Numbered from the stretch's first letter, positions 1-8,798 are shown. The stretch: DNA of 64,000 nt from Haloprofundus salilacus (GCF_020150815.1 NZ_CP083723.1:1488001-1552000); one strand, 5' to 3'. The notes: generated by a model from the sequence alone, not told the origin. Program-made: numbers and translations.

Positions 1-2
1 GT

Positions 3-968
3 ATGACACGGATCCTCGTCACCGGCGAGACGCTCATCGACTTCATCCCCGACTCGTCGGGTCGCCTCGCGTCGGTCGAGTCGTTCTCCCGACGACCCGG
101 CGGCGCGCCAGCGAACGTCGCCGTCGCGCTGTCGCACCTCGACGCGCCCATCTCCTTCTGGACCCGCCTCGGAACCGACCCGTTCGGCGACTACCTCGCC
201 GAGTTCCTCGACGAACAAGGACTCTCCGGTGAGTACGTCGAACGCGACCCGAACGGGAAGACGACGCTCGCGTTCGTCAGTCTCGGCGACGACGCCGACA
301 GGGAGTTCAGCTTCTACCGCGACGTGGCCGCCGACGCCCGACTCGAACCCGGCACCGTCGACGACGCCGCCCTCGCGGAGTTCGGCTGGCTCCACGCCGA
401 CGTGCTCTCGCTTGACACCGACCCCTCTCGGACCGCCGTCCTCGACCTGCTCGAACGCGCCGGGGAGGCGGACGTCACCGTCTCGTTCGACCCGAACGCC
501 CGCCCCGAGCGGTGGAGCGAGTTCTCCTACCGCGAGTCGGTGCGGAAGGGGTTCGCACTCGCCGACGTGGTGAAGGCGACGCCCGAAGACCTCCACGAAG
601 CGGGACTCACCGGCGACGCTGCAGAACTGGCGCGCGAGATCTGTACGTACGGTCCACACACGGCGGTCATCACGCTCGGCGACGCGGGGGCGTACGCCTA
701 CGCGACGCCCAACGCGCCGTGGACCGACGACGAGGAGGCGGAAGCGACCCACGAGGGCTACGTCGTCGACCCGGTCGACACGACCGGCGCGGGCGACGCG
801 TTCACCGCGGGCGTCGTTGCAGCGTTATCGGAGGGTGAGTCGCTCGCCGAAGCGCTCGCGTTCGCCAACGCCGTCGCTGCGGTGACGACGACCGAACCCG
901 GCGCGATGACGGCACTCCCGAGCAGAGCGTCGGTCGCCGAGTTCAGGAACGAACAAGCCGAACTCTGA
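3..968 (+). CDS. PfkB-family carbohydrate kinase
   Basis: Ribokinase/PfkB-fold sugar kinase of 321 aa, which would phosphorylate a sugar or sugar acid with ATP in the cytoplasm. The N-terminal strand with GETLIDF, the substrate-side GGAPANVA segment (33-40) and the C-terminal DTTGAGDAF motif with the catalytic Asp at about residue 265 are all present, and the length is normal. The sequence is closest in style to fructokinases, but KDG kinases and other PfkB members share these motifs, so the substrate is not assigned. The ATG lies 2 nt into the window, so its promoter is outside. It converges with the broken MFS gene only 14 nt downstream. Confidence 0.9.
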   Translation: MTRILVTGETLIDFIPDSSGRLASVESFSRRPGGAPANVAVALSHLDAPISFWTRLGTDPFGDYLAEFLDEQGLSGEYVERDPNGKTTLAFVSLGDDADREFSFYRDVAADARLEPGTVDDAALAEFGWLHADVLSLDTDPSRTAVLDLLERAGEADVTVSFDPNARPERWSEFSYRESVRKGFALADVVKATPEDLHEAGLTGDAAELAREICTYGPHTAVITLGDAGAYAYATPNAPWTDDEEAEATHEGYVVDPVDTTGAGDAFTAGVVAALSEGESLAEALAFANAVAAVTTTEPGAMTALPSRASVAEFRNEQAEL

Positions 969-982
969 GCCGACACCGGCGC

Positions 983-2283
983 TCAGAGCCGAGGCGTGAG
1001 TCGTCGCCGCGAAGCGAGAACGGCCGCGACGCCGATTAGAACGAGGACACCCGCCGCGCCGAACGTGTAGACGTACCCGATTCCGTCGGCGAGCGCACCG
1101 CCGAGCGCGCTCCCGACCCCGCCACCGACGCCCGCGAGCGCCGCGTAGACGCCGAAGGCGTCGCCGCGAACCGATTCGGACGCGAGGCGCGAGACGAGGC
1201 CGGTTGCCGTCACCGAGATGACCGCCCACGTGAAGCCGACGAGCGCGAACAGCACACCCGCGACGACGAGTCGCGTCGTTCCCGGCACGGCGAGACCGAC
1301 GAGCGCGACTAGCGGAAAACAGGCGGCGCGCGTCGTCAGCGCCCCCGACTGCAGGAGGTGGATGTCGTGCTCAGCAGCCATCTCCCCGGCGCGGACGTAT
1401 AACACCGCCGACCCGACGCTCGAGAGGACGAACAGCGCGAATATCTCACCGGTCGCGTAGCCCGCGTCGGTGAGATACGCCGGGAGCGGCCCGAAGAACA
1501 CCGAGAACGCGACGAAGCAGAGCGTCACCGCCGCGAGGTAGCGGACCAACTGCGACGGAAAGCGGTCGGTGACGGCGTCGAGGTTCACCGAACGCAGCGA
1601 CCAGTAGAGTCTACTTGGGCCGAACGGCACCGCGCGAACGTACCGACCGGCGCCCCAGCCTCGGCGGTGCGGCAGGTCGTGGTACGCCTTCTCGAACTTC
1701 CCAGCCGATATCGTCGGTCGGGGTACCAGACCCGGACGGCGACAAATCCCGTCGCGGCCGCGAGCGCGCTGAGGAGGAAGAACGCGCGCTGGGCACCCAG
1801 GGGTGAGAGGTCGACGAATCGCGGCGCGACGGCGGTCCACCCGGCACCCGCGAGCAGGCCGGCGAGCCAGCCATACCCCTGGTAGTGGTTCAGGAGTCCG
1901 AAGCGGCGCTCCCACCTGTCGGCGGGGACGCCCTCGACGACGATGAGGTTCAACACGGGTGCGGCCGCCGACACCGCGAACCATAGCGCGGCGTTGAGCG
2001 CGAGCACGACCCACGGCGTCGAGGCGAGCGGCAAAATCGCGAGCACGCCCGCCGTCGCCACCAGTGCGACCTGGACGAACGGTCGCTTACGGCCGGTTTC
2101 GCTCGCGATTTTGCCCCAGAGAATCGCGCCCGGGACCCCGGAGAACGCCGCAGTCGAGGCCATCAAGCCGACGAGCGTCGCGCCGGCGCCGAGTTCCAGG
2201 GCGTAGAGGGGAATCAGAAGCGACGCCGCGCCGACGGCGGCGTATCCCGTCGCCCAGCCGTAGAGCCAGCGGTCAGAAATCAC
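983..2283 (-). pseudogene. MFS transporter interrupted by a single-base frameshift
   Basis: Major facilitator transporter read in two frames. The N-terminal half (from GTG at 2283, first residues ISDRWLYGW) carries six predicted helices and the loop motif SETGRKRP; the C-terminal half continues in another frame through six more helices to the stop at 983. The frames cross at a run of four G on the plus strand (1720-1723). Adding one base there joins WYP to RPTISAGKF and gives 434 codons, a normal MFS length. No start codon or promoter supports the downstream half as a separate gene. The GTG start fits a TATA-like element 27 nt upstream. Either a real mutation or a homopolymer sequencing error; substrate unknown. 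Confidence 0.82.
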
Positions 2284-2303
2284 GTACAGAGACAGTCTCT
2301 CCG

Positions 2304-2317
2304 ACCGATAAGTGCTT
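2304..2317 (-). promoter_or_regulatory. Leaderless promoter of the MFS gene
   Basis: On the minus strand AAAGCACTTATCGG holds a TATA-like CTTATC centred near 2310, about 27 nt before the GTG at 2283. That is the usual haloarchaeal spacing for a transcript that begins at the start codon, and it decides the choice of GTG. Confidence 0.5.
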
Positions 2318-2409
2318 TTCGTCGAGGGCGTGTCGACGCCGGGTGTGTCGTCGCCGAGCGTCCCTCTCGAATCGTGTTTCGTTGTCACTGTCGCAACGAA
2401 AGCGGACCG

Positions 2410-2418
2410 CATAAGTAC
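2410..2418 (+). promoter_or_regulatory. TATA-like element of the permease gene
   Basis: The sequence CATAAGTA is centred about 26 nt before position 2441, placing the predicted transcript start next to the mini-ORF at 2442 rather than at the permease ATG. Confidence 0.4.
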
Positions 2419-2441
2419 CGAACGCCGACTTGTTTGCGCCA

Positions 2442-2459
2442 ATGGTAGGGGCACCATGA
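2442..2459 (+). other. Five-codon leader ORF overlapping the permease start
   Basis: ATG GTA GGG GCA CCA TGA encodes MVGAP. Its stop overlaps the permease start as ATGA (2456-2459), the classical arrangement for translational coupling. With the TATA-like element at 2410-2418 this mini-ORF would sit at the extreme 5' end of a leaderless mRNA. Translation is inferred only. Confidence 0.3.
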
Positions 2460-4075
2460 CGGGTAAACGAACAGAGTCGGACTTCGTGGAGTACGGTATC
2501 GAAGACAAACCACCGCTGGGCGAATCCCTCTTTCTCGGGCTACAGCACTATCTTACGATGGTCGGTGCGAACATCGCCGTGCCGCTGATTCTGGCGGCCG
2601 CACTCGGTATCCCAGATTCGCTCATCCCGCGCTTCGTCGGGACGTTCTTCGTCGTCTCCGGCATCGCGACGCTGGCGCAGACGACGTTCGGCAACCGCTA
2701 TCCCATCGTACAGGGCGCGCCGTTCTCGATGCTCGCGCCCGCGCTGGCGGTCATCGCCGTCGCGAAGACGGGTAATCCGCCCGGCGCGGACTGGCAGGTC
2801 GCACTGCTGCAGCTACAGGGGGCCATCATCGCCGCCTCGCTGGCCGAAATCGTCGTCGGCTACTTCGGATTGTTCGGCCGCCTTCGGCGGTTCGTCTCGC
2901 CGGTGGTCATCGCGCCGACCATCGCGCTTATCGGTCTCTCGCTGTTCAACGTCCCTCAGATCACCGCCGCGACCAACGACTGGTGGCTGTTGGGGCTGAC
3001 GCTCGGTCTCATCGTCCTCTTCTCGCAGTATCTCGACAGCTCCGCTCGCATCTTCAAACTCTTTCCCGTTCTCCTGGGCGTCGTCACGGCGTACGTCGTC
3101 GCCGCCGCGTTGAGCGTTGTCGGCGTCTATCAGGCCGGAATGCCCGGCTTCGTGCCGCTCGGCGAGGTGCTCGCCGCACCCGCGTTCATGCCGATTCATC
3201 CCTTCCAGTGGGGGATGGCCGGCGGCGCGAACACCGTCGCGCTCACCGTCCCCGTCGTCGGATGGTCGCTCGTCTTCGGTATCCCGCAGTTGACGCTCTC
3301 GTTCGTCGTCGGGATGCTCGCGGGCGTCGCCGCGTCGATGGTTGAGAGCTTCGGCGACTACCACGCCGTCGCTCGTCTCTCGGGTCTCGGCGCGCCCAGC
3401 GAGAAGCGCATCAACCACGGCATCGGGATGGAGGGCATCATGAACGTCTTCGCCGGGGTGATGGGTGCCGGCGGTTCGACCTCCTACTCGGAGAACATCG
3501 GCGCTATCGGCATCACGGGCGTCGCCTCGCGCTACGTCGTGCAAGTCGGCGCGGCGATGATGCTCGTCGTCGGCTTCGTCGGCTACTTCGGCCAACTCGT
3601 CGCGACGATTCCCGGCCCCATCGTCGGCGGGCTGTTCCTCGCGATGTTCGGCCAGATCGTCGCCGTCGGCCTCTCGAATCTGGAGTACGTCGACCTCAAC
3701 TCCTCGCGAAACGTCTTCATCGTCGGCTTCGCGCTGTTCGCCGGACTCGCGATTCCGGCGTACATGGGCAACGTCGCTGCTGCGAACCCCGACGTCAGTG
3801 GCGCGGAAGCGTTCCGGCAGGGAATGCAGAACGTCGCGCTCGTCGGTCCCATCCTCGGGACGAAACTCGTCGGCGACGTGCTGTACGTCGTCGGCAGCAC
3901 CGGGATGGCCGTGGGCGGCCTCATCGCGTTCGTCCTCGACAACACTATCGAGGGAACCCGCGCCGAGCGCGGTCTCGAATCGTGGGAGGAGGCCGCCGAG
4001 TCCGACGAGGAGTTCGCCTCCGCCTACGACCGGTTCGTCCGAAGCGACGAGACGGCGACGACGAAAGCCGACTGA
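2456..4075 (+). CDS. NCS2 xanthine/uracil permease family transporter
   Basis: Polytopic nucleobase:cation symporter of 539 aa in the cytoplasmic membrane, importing a purine or pyrimidine base. The opening PPLGESLFLGLQHYLTMVGA is the family signature. Many hydrophobic helices follow, and the glycine-rich GAGGSTSYSENIGAIGITGV segment corresponds to the NCS2 substrate-site region. The ATG at 2456 is chosen because the family-conserved N-terminus starts just after it; longer in-frame starts run into the divergent MFS promoter. The short acidic tail (SDEEFASAYDRFVRSDE) is typical of halophiles. Uracil or xanthine specificity cannot be read from sequence. Confidence 0.92.
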   Translation: MTGKRTESDFVEYGIEDKPPLGESLFLGLQHYLTMVGANIAVPLILAAALGIPDSLIPRFVGTFFVVSGIATLAQTTFGNRYPIVQGAPFSMLAPALAVIAVAKTGNPPGADWQVALLQLQGAIIAASLAEIVVGYFGLFGRLRRFVSPVVIAPTIALIGLSLFNVPQITAATNDWWLLGLTLGLIVLFSQYLDSSARIFKLFPVLLGVVTAYVVAAALSVVGVYQAGMPGFVPLGEVLAAPAFMPIHPFQWGMAGGANTVALTVPVVGWSLVFGIPQLTLSFVVGMLAGVAASMVESFGDYHAVARLSGLGAPSEKRINHGIGMEGIMNVFAGVMGAGGSTSYSENIGAIGITGVASRYVVQVGAAMMLVVGFVGYFGQLVATIPGPIVGGLFLAMFGQIVAVGLSNLEYVDLNSSRNVFIVGFALFAGLAIPAYMGNVAAANPDVSGAEAFRQGMQNVALVGPILGTKLVGDVLYVVGSTGMAVGGLIAFVLDNTIEGTRAERGLESWEEAAESDEEFASAYDRFVRSDETATTKAD

Positions 4076-4157
4076 GCGACGCTCGAATCGAATCGTCTCG
4101 AACGCCCCGCCTGCCGCCTTCCCCACCTCTTTTTGCGTCGCTCCCGTCGAGACGAGC

Positions 4158-4955
4158 ATGACGCTCGACTTGCCACTGTTGGGACTTGGCACCTCCGGTA
4201 ACGACGACATCGAAGAGTGCGCAACGACAGTCGCCGCGGCGCTCGATATCGGCTACCGCCACGTCGACACCGCCCAGATGTACGACAACGAGGAACCGGT
4301 CGGGACCGGGATTCGACAGAGCGACGTGGACCGCGAGGACGTGATTCTGGCGACGAAGATTCATCCCAAGAACCTCGCGCCCGACGACGTGCGCGAGACG
4401 GCGCGAAAGAGCCTCGACCGACTCGGCGTCGACTCGGTCGACCTGCTCTACGTCCACTGGCCGACGCACGCCTACGACGCGGAGGCGACGCTACCCGTCT
4501 TCGACGAACTGCGCGAAGAGGGAGTGACCGACCACGTCGGCGTGAGTAACTTCACCCCCAAACTGCTGGACGAAGCGCGCGAGATTCTCGACTCGCCCAT
4601 TGCGGCCCACCAAGTTGAGTGTCACCCGCTGCTCCCGCAGGAGGAACTGCGCGCCGACGCCCGCGAGCACGGCTACTCGCTCGTCGCGTACACGCCGCTC
4701 GGACGCGGGAAGATATTCGACGAACCAGAACTCGTCGAGGTCGCCGAAAAGCACGACGCGAGCGTCGCGCAAGTCTGCCTCGCGTGGTCGATTGCCCAGG
4801 ACGCCATCGTCCCGATTCCGAAGTCGACGGGCGAACACGTCGCCGAGAACTTCGCCGCGCAGGAGCTAGAGCTGGACGAGGAGGATCTGGCGACGATAGA
4901 CGGTATCGACCGGCAGAAGCGTGTTATCGACCCCGATAGCGCGCCGTGGAACTGA
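4158..4955 (+). CDS. Aldo/keto reductase, short type
   Basis: NAD(P)H-dependent aldo/keto reductase of 265 aa, a TIM barrel reducing aldehydes or ketones. The catalytic tetrad is visible: Asp37 and Tyr42 in HVDTAQMYDNE, Lys67 in LATKIHP and His100 in YVHWPTH. The C-terminal IPKSTGEHVAENF is the nucleotide-phosphate binding loop. It resembles 2,5-diketo-gluconate reductase-like members, and the real substrate is unknown. ATG 4158 starts right at the conserved MTLDLPLLGLGT. It is transcribed separately from the permease 82 nt upstream. Confidence 0.92.
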   Translation: MTLDLPLLGLGTSGNDDIEECATTVAAALDIGYRHVDTAQMYDNEEPVGTGIRQSDVDREDVILATKIHPKNLAPDDVRETARKSLDRLGVDSVDLLYVHWPTHAYDAEATLPVFDELREEGVTDHVGVSNFTPKLLDEAREILDSPIAAHQVECHPLLPQEELRADAREHGYSLVAYTPLGRGKIFDEPELVEVAEKHDASVAQVCLAWSIAQDAIVPIPKSTGEHVAENFAAQELELDEEDLATIDGIDRQKRVIDPDSAPWN

Positions 4956-5165
4956 ACCGAGGGGCGTGAACTGAGACGGCTCTCGGGTACCGTTTGGCGA
5001 ACAGGCCGCGCGAATCCGCGTCGCGGAGGAGCGCGCCGCGCACCCGCCTTGACTCCCCCGCGACCGTTCGTCAGGTCACGGGTGCGGATGGTCCCGCCAT
5101 CGTACTTCAACTCTCGCGACGGGATGACGCTCGTCGACCCCTGCGTTGCGCTCGCACTCCGACGC

Positions 5166-5363
5166 TCAGCGCCGGCCGCCTCCGTTCACCAACCCCGCCC
5201 GCCCGAGCGCAACCAGAATCAGGTAGCCGATCATCCCGACGACAAACATCAACACGGGGATGACGAACGGGCCGAACGTCGAAATTAGCGCCTCTACCGG
5301 TCCGAGTTGGAGCACGAGTTCGGCGATGGTTGACGAGGCGACGGACGCGACGACGAAGTCCAC
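5166..5363 (-). CDS. Small two-helix membrane protein
   Basis: A 65 aa hydrophobic protein with one helix around residues 5-25 and a stronger one around 30-55 (FVIPVLMFVVGMIGYLILVALG), ending in a basic GGGRR tail. No catalytic motif. It lies 27 nt downstream of the mscS-like gene on the same strand, so co-transcription is likely. Function not recognised. The 210 nt between it and the aldo/keto reductase show no further gene. Confidence 0.6.
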   Translation of the reverse strand: MDFVVASVASSTIAELVLQLGPVEALISTFGPFVIPVLMFVVGMIGYLILVALGRAGLVNGGGRR

Positions 5364-5390
5364 AATACTCGAAGAAGGAAGTCAGGAGAG

Positions 5391-6551
5391 TTAACTCTCC
5401 GGGCGGTCGTCGCCTGTCGACGGGTCGACTGTCTCCCTGGTCCCACCGTCGGCGACGCGCTCGACAGCGGCCGTTGAAGTCGACTTCGGCTTCGCTTCCG
5501 CGGCGTACTCGACCGTCACGTCTCGCTTCGGGAACGGGATTTCTATCCCTTCGGTGCCGAGCGTCTTATACACTGCGCGGTTGAGATTATGCGTCGCCCG
5601 CGCCTCCTGCGTCGGACTTCGAACCCAGCAGAGCAGTTCGTACTCCAGCGCGGAGTCGCCGAACCGGCGAAAGCGCATCCGCGGTTTCGGCGAATCTAAC
5701 ACCAGCGACTCCTCCTGGGCGATGTCGACGACGAGCGCCTCGAACTCGTCGATGTCGGTTCCGTAGCCGACGCCGACGGGGACGCGGACGCGTTTTCGGT
5801 GCTGCGGCGCAGACTGGTTGACGATTTTCGCGGCGTTCAACACCGAGTTCGGCACCGTGACGAGTACCTCGTCGCGGGTCAGAAGCGTCGTCGATCGGAC
5901 GCCGACTTTCACCACCGTCCCCTTCTCGCCGCTGTCGAGGACAACGAAGTCGCCGATTTTGTACGTGTCGTCGAAGTAGAGCGCGATGCCGCCGAAGAAG
6001 TTCGCGACCGTATCTTTGGCCGCGAAGCCGACGGCGATACCCGCGATACCCGCCGCGCCGAGCAGCGGTTCGACGCTTATTTCCCACAGCGACAGAATCG
6101 CCGCGACGGTGCCGACGAGGACGACGAGCGTCCAGACGTTCGAGAAGACGGGGGCGAAGTCGAAGCGTGACCCCTGTTCGTTCATCCCCTCGACGACGCG
6201 ATTGACCACCCGATTCAGGGCGTACGCCCAGACGAGGAGGATGACCGAGAGCGACGGCCTGCCGAAGAACGTCGCGAGGTCCTCGGGCGTGAAGAGGACG
6301 GCCTGGGTGACCGCCGGGAGCTGCGTCAGCAGATAGACGCCGGCGAGCGCGGCCGTGACGACGAGCGGCGGGCGGAGTTCTTCGACGAGGACGTTGTCGA
6401 ACCTCGTCTCGGTCCCGGCGACGAGTCGGCGAGCGAACCGAAGCACGACGAACTCCAGAACGAACGCGGCGAGAAGCGACGCGCCGACGACGAGCGCCGT
6501 CGCCTGCCACGCCGGTAACCCGTCAAGCGACGCGGCGAGTGCTCCGAACAT
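5391..6551 (-). CDS. MscS-family mechanosensitive channel
   Basis: Small-conductance mechanosensitive channel homologue of 386 aa, opening under membrane tension to release solutes. Several N-terminal helices precede the pore helix (GAAGIAGIAVGFAAKDTVAN), followed by the MscS beta domain with FFGGIALYFDDTYKIGDFV and the mixed C-terminal domain. The acidic Ser/Thr-rich tail is unstructured. The ATG at 6551 is preferred over a TTG five codons upstream. It is divergent from the YdjM-like gene. Confidence 0.93.
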   Translation of the reverse strand: MFGALAASLDGLPAWQATALVVGASLLAAFVLEFVVLRFARRLVAGTETRFDNVLVEELRPPLVVTAALAGVYLLTQLPAVTQAVLFTPEDLATFFGRPSLSVILLVWAYALNRVVNRVVEGMNEQGSRFDFAPVFSNVWTLVVLVGTVAAILSLWEISVEPLLGAAGIAGIAVGFAAKDTVANFFGGIALYFDDTYKIGDFVVLDSGEKGTVVKVGVRSTTLLTRDEVLVTVPNSVLNAAKIVNQSAPQHRKRVRVPVGVGYGTDIDEFEALVVDIAQEESLVLDSPKPRMRFRRFGDSALEYELLCWVRSPTQEARATHNLNRAVYKTLGTEGIEIPFPKRDVTVEYAAEAKPKSTSTAAVERVADGGTRETVDPSTGDDRPES

Positions 6552-6644
6552 GCGCCGACATAGCAACCACCCGTGATAATGGTTGCTGTCGGTGAAACAA
6601 CGGAAAACGGACGGGTTTTACATCCGGAGCCGAAACGGCGTGCC

Positions 6645-7154
6645 ATGCTCCGTACGGGCCACTACGGCGTCTCGCTGCTCGTCTTCGCGCCCATCGGCTA
6701 CGCGCTCGTCGGCGCGGGGGTGACGGCCCCCGCGTTCGTCCTCGGCGCGACGATGCTCTGGCTCTCGATGCTCCCCGACGTGGACCACAGACTCCCGGGC
6801 ATCGCCCACCGCGGACCAACGCACACGCTGCTGTTCGCGGCGCTCGTCGGCAGCCTGTTCTGGGGCGTCGCCGCGGTAGTGACGGATTCGTTCGGTTCCG
6901 TCGCCGTCTCGCTCGGCGACGCGAGCGTCGGCCTCGCCGTTTTTGCATTCGCCGTCGGCTTTCTGACCGTCGTCGGCCACCTCGTCGGCGACGCGCTCAC
7001 GCCGATGGGTGTCAACTTCCTCTGGCCGTTGTCGGGGAAGGGATACTCGCTGTCGCTGACGACGGCTGATAGCTCGGGTTGGAACTACGGCCTGTTCGTC
7101 CTCGGCGTGTTCGTCACCGCGGCCTGGGTCAGCACCGTGCTGGGACTGGTCTGA
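6645..7154 (+). CDS. YdjM-like membrane-bound metal-dependent hydrolase
   Basis: Integral membrane protein of 169 aa with about four helices and the YdjM family motif MLPDVDHRLPGIAHRGPTHT, whose Asp and His residues are the presumed metal ligands. A second conserved stretch, GHLVGDALTPMGVNFLWP, matches the family. Homologues are annotated as inner-membrane metal-dependent hydrolases, but the substrate is not established. The ATG at 6645 begins the conserved MLRTGHYG; an upstream in-frame start would add a poorly conserved extension. Confidence 0.85.
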   Translation: MLRTGHYGVSLLVFAPIGYALVGAGVTAPAFVLGATMLWLSMLPDVDHRLPGIAHRGPTHTLLFAALVGSLFWGVAAVVTDSFGSVAVSLGDASVGLAVFAFAVGFLTVVGHLVGDALTPMGVNFLWPLSGKGYSLSLTTADSSGWNYGLFVLGVFVTAAWVSTVLGLV

Positions 7155-7217
7155 ACGAGACGTTTTCGCCGTGTTCAGGGACGCACGATTAAGTACGGTC
7201 TCGCCGAATCCGCGGGT

Positions 7218-7823
7218 ATGAGCGACGATTCGACACCCACGCTCGAGGACGACGCGATGCGCCGATTTCCGGTTCCCGACTTCGAGGAGTTGCCCGAGGA
7301 CCTCCGCGAGCGAATCTCGGCGGAGTCCGAACGCGCGGGCTTCACTCCGAACGTGTTCTCCGCCTTCGCATACAAACCCTCGCACTTCAGAGCCTTCTTC
7401 GAGTACCACGACGCGCTCGTCGACGACACGGCGCTAGAGCGCGAGGAAGTCGAGATGATCATCGTCGCCGTCTCCGGCGTCAACCACTGCTACTACTGCA
7501 ACGTCGCCCACGGCGCGCTCGTTCGAATCTACGCGAAGGATCCGCTGCTGGCGGACCAACTCGTCGCCAACTACCGCACGGCGGACGTGAGCGAGAAACG
7601 GATGGCGATGCTCGACGTGGCGGTGAAACTCACCGAACGCCCCGCTGAGGTCGACGAGGTTGATTTCGAGAAGCTACGCGAGGTTGGCTACACCGAGGAA
7701 GCGATTTGGGACATCGGCGCGGTCACGTCGATGTTCAACCTCTCGAACCGGATGGCGATGTTCGCCGACATGCGCCCGAACGACGATTTTCACTCGCTCG
7801 GACGACAACCGCGAGAGGAGTGA
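7218..7823 (+). CDS. AhpD/carboxymuconolactone decarboxylase-like protein (peroxidase-related)
   Basis: All-alpha AhpD-like protein of 201 aa. The redox site HCYYCNVAHG has Cys91, Cys94 and His98, preceded by the helix with EREEVEMIIVAVSG; this Cys-x2-Cys-x3-His arrangement is that of alkylhydroperoxidase AhpD and the uncharacterised peroxidase-related enzymes. It probably reduces peroxides with a thiol partner in the cytoplasm, but no partner is adjacent. It converges with the CopZ-like gene 15 nt downstream. Confidence 0.88.
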   Translation: MSDDSTPTLEDDAMRRFPVPDFEELPEDLRERISAESERAGFTPNVFSAFAYKPSHFRAFFEYHDALVDDTALEREEVEMIIVAVSGVNHCYYCNVAHGALVRIYAKDPLLADQLVANYRTADVSEKRMAMLDVAVKLTERPAEVDEVDFEKLREVGYTEEAIWDIGAVTSMFNLSNRMAMFADMRPNDDFHSLGRQPREE

Positions 7824-7838
7824 ATCCGAACCGCGCGC

Positions 7839-8036
7839 CTACGCCTGCGCCTCGTAGCCCGCGTCGTTGACCGCGACGACGAGGTCCAGCGGGTCGGCGT
7901 CGCCCTCAACGTTCGCGGTGTTCGATTCGTGGTCGGCGGTTGCGCTCTTGACGCCCCCGACGCTTTCGAGCGCCGCTACGACGCTCTGCTCGCACCCATC
8001 ACAGCTCATCCCTTCGACGGTGAGTGTCGTCGTCAT
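7839..8036 (-). CDS. Copper chaperone (heavy-metal-associated domain)
   Basis: Single HMA domain of 65 aa. The metal loop GMSCDGCEQ supplies Cys12 and Cys15, which bind Cu(I) in CopZ/Atx1-type chaperones that hand copper to CopA. The ferredoxin-like beta-alpha-beta-beta-alpha-beta pattern fills the whole protein. It is divergent from the Lrp/TRASH regulator, and the shared upstream region carries two TTCGAA boxes. With the CopA gene 0.8 kb away it forms a copper-resistance island. Confidence 0.92.
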   Translation of the reverse strand: MTTTLTVEGMSCDGCEQSVVAALESVGGVKSATADHESNTANVEGDADPLDLVVAVNDAGYEAQA

Positions 8037-8075
8037 GGTTCAGTGTACTCGCTATCGACTCTTCCACCTTTCCCT

Positions 8076-8114
8076 TTCGAAGTCGGGTCTTCCGTGGACA
8101 AACACCTTCGAATC
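8076..8114. promoter_or_regulatory. Candidate operator: TTCGAA pair upstream of the regulator
   Basis: Two copies of the palindrome TTCGAA at 8076-8081 (as TTCGAAGT) and 8107-8112 (as ACCTTCGAATC) lie between the divergent chaperone and regulator genes. The downstream copy is 56 nt before the regulator ATG. The same two variants in the same order occur upstream of copA. Confidence 0.5.
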
Positions 8115-8162
8115 AAAAGCGTGAGCAGAACTCACTTGTGTCTCCGCACCGAACTGCCGTCT

Positions 8163-8753
8163 ATGCGCACGCTCGACGACACCGACCGGCAGATTCTGCG
8201 CCTCCTGCTCGACGACGCCCGGCGGCCGTACAGCGACATCGCCGATCGCGTCGGTCTCTCCGCGCCCGCCGTCTCCGACCGCGTTGACCGACTGCGCGAA
8301 ATCGGCGTCATCCGTCGATTCACGCTCGACGTGGACCGCTCGCTGCTGCGTGAGGGGACGCCGATGCTCGTCGAACTGGACGTACGGCCCGCCGCCGTAC
8401 AGGATGTCGCCGTGGCGCTGACGGCGGTCGACAGCGTCGACCACGTCTTCCGGACCGCCGACGCCCGCGTCGTCTTCCGCGCGCCGATACGCGAGGGCGA
8501 TGTGACGGCGTTTCTTGACACTGTTGTCGACCTTGACGACGTCCGCGGCATCGACGCGAGCCTCGTCGTCTCCGACGAGTGGACGCCCGGACTCGGCGAG
8601 GCGGAGCTCGCGCTCTCCTGCGTCGAGTGCGGCAACACCGTCACGAGCGAAGGCGAGTCCGCCCGCTTCGACGGGGAACTGTACCACTTCTGCTGCGACT
8701 CCTGCCTATCGAACTTCGACGAGCGGTTCGACCGGATCCAAAGCGACGTGTGA
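8163..8753 (+). CDS. Lrp/AsnC-type regulator with C-terminal TRASH metal-binding domain
   Basis: Transcription regulator of 196 aa. Residues 1-60 form an AsnC winged helix-turn-helix (TDRQILRLLLDDARRPYSDI, then SAPAVSDRVDRL). The middle is a truncated RAM-like domain, and the end (about 147-185) is a TRASH zinc/copper-sensing module with C-x2-C, then HFCCDSC. This architecture is known in haloarchaea for copper-responsive control of a P-type ATPase (VNG1179C of Halobacterium). The neighbours, a Cu chaperone and CopA, fit. ATG 8163 begins directly at the HTH, and an upstream in-frame extension is non-conserved and crosses the operator boxes. Confidence 0.92.
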   Translation: MRTLDDTDRQILRLLLDDARRPYSDIADRVGLSAPAVSDRVDRLREIGVIRRFTLDVDRSLLREGTPMLVELDVRPAAVQDVAVALTAVDSVDHVFRTADARVVFRAPIREGDVTAFLDTVVDLDDVRGIDASLVVSDEWTPGLGEAELALSCVECGNTVTSEGESARFDGELYHFCCDSCLSNFDERFDRIQSDV

Positions 8754-8765
8754 TTCCGGTTTGGC

Positions 8766-8798
8766 TTCGAAGTGAAACGGGAATCTTACCTTCGAATC
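8766..8798. promoter_or_regulatory. Candidate operator: TTCGAA pair upstream of copA
   Basis: TTCGAAGT at 8766-8773 and ACCTTCGAATC at 8788-8798, the same two variants as upstream of the regulator. The proximal copy is 60 nt before the copA ATG, just upstream of a TATA-like TACGTATA (8826-8833), a position suited to an activator. Confidence 0.5.

Noticed and set aside
1700-1740. Programmed ribosomal frameshifting in the MFS gene
   Set aside because: The site lacks a slippery heptamer and downstream structure; MFS transporters are not known to be frameshifted, so mutation or sequencing error is likelier.
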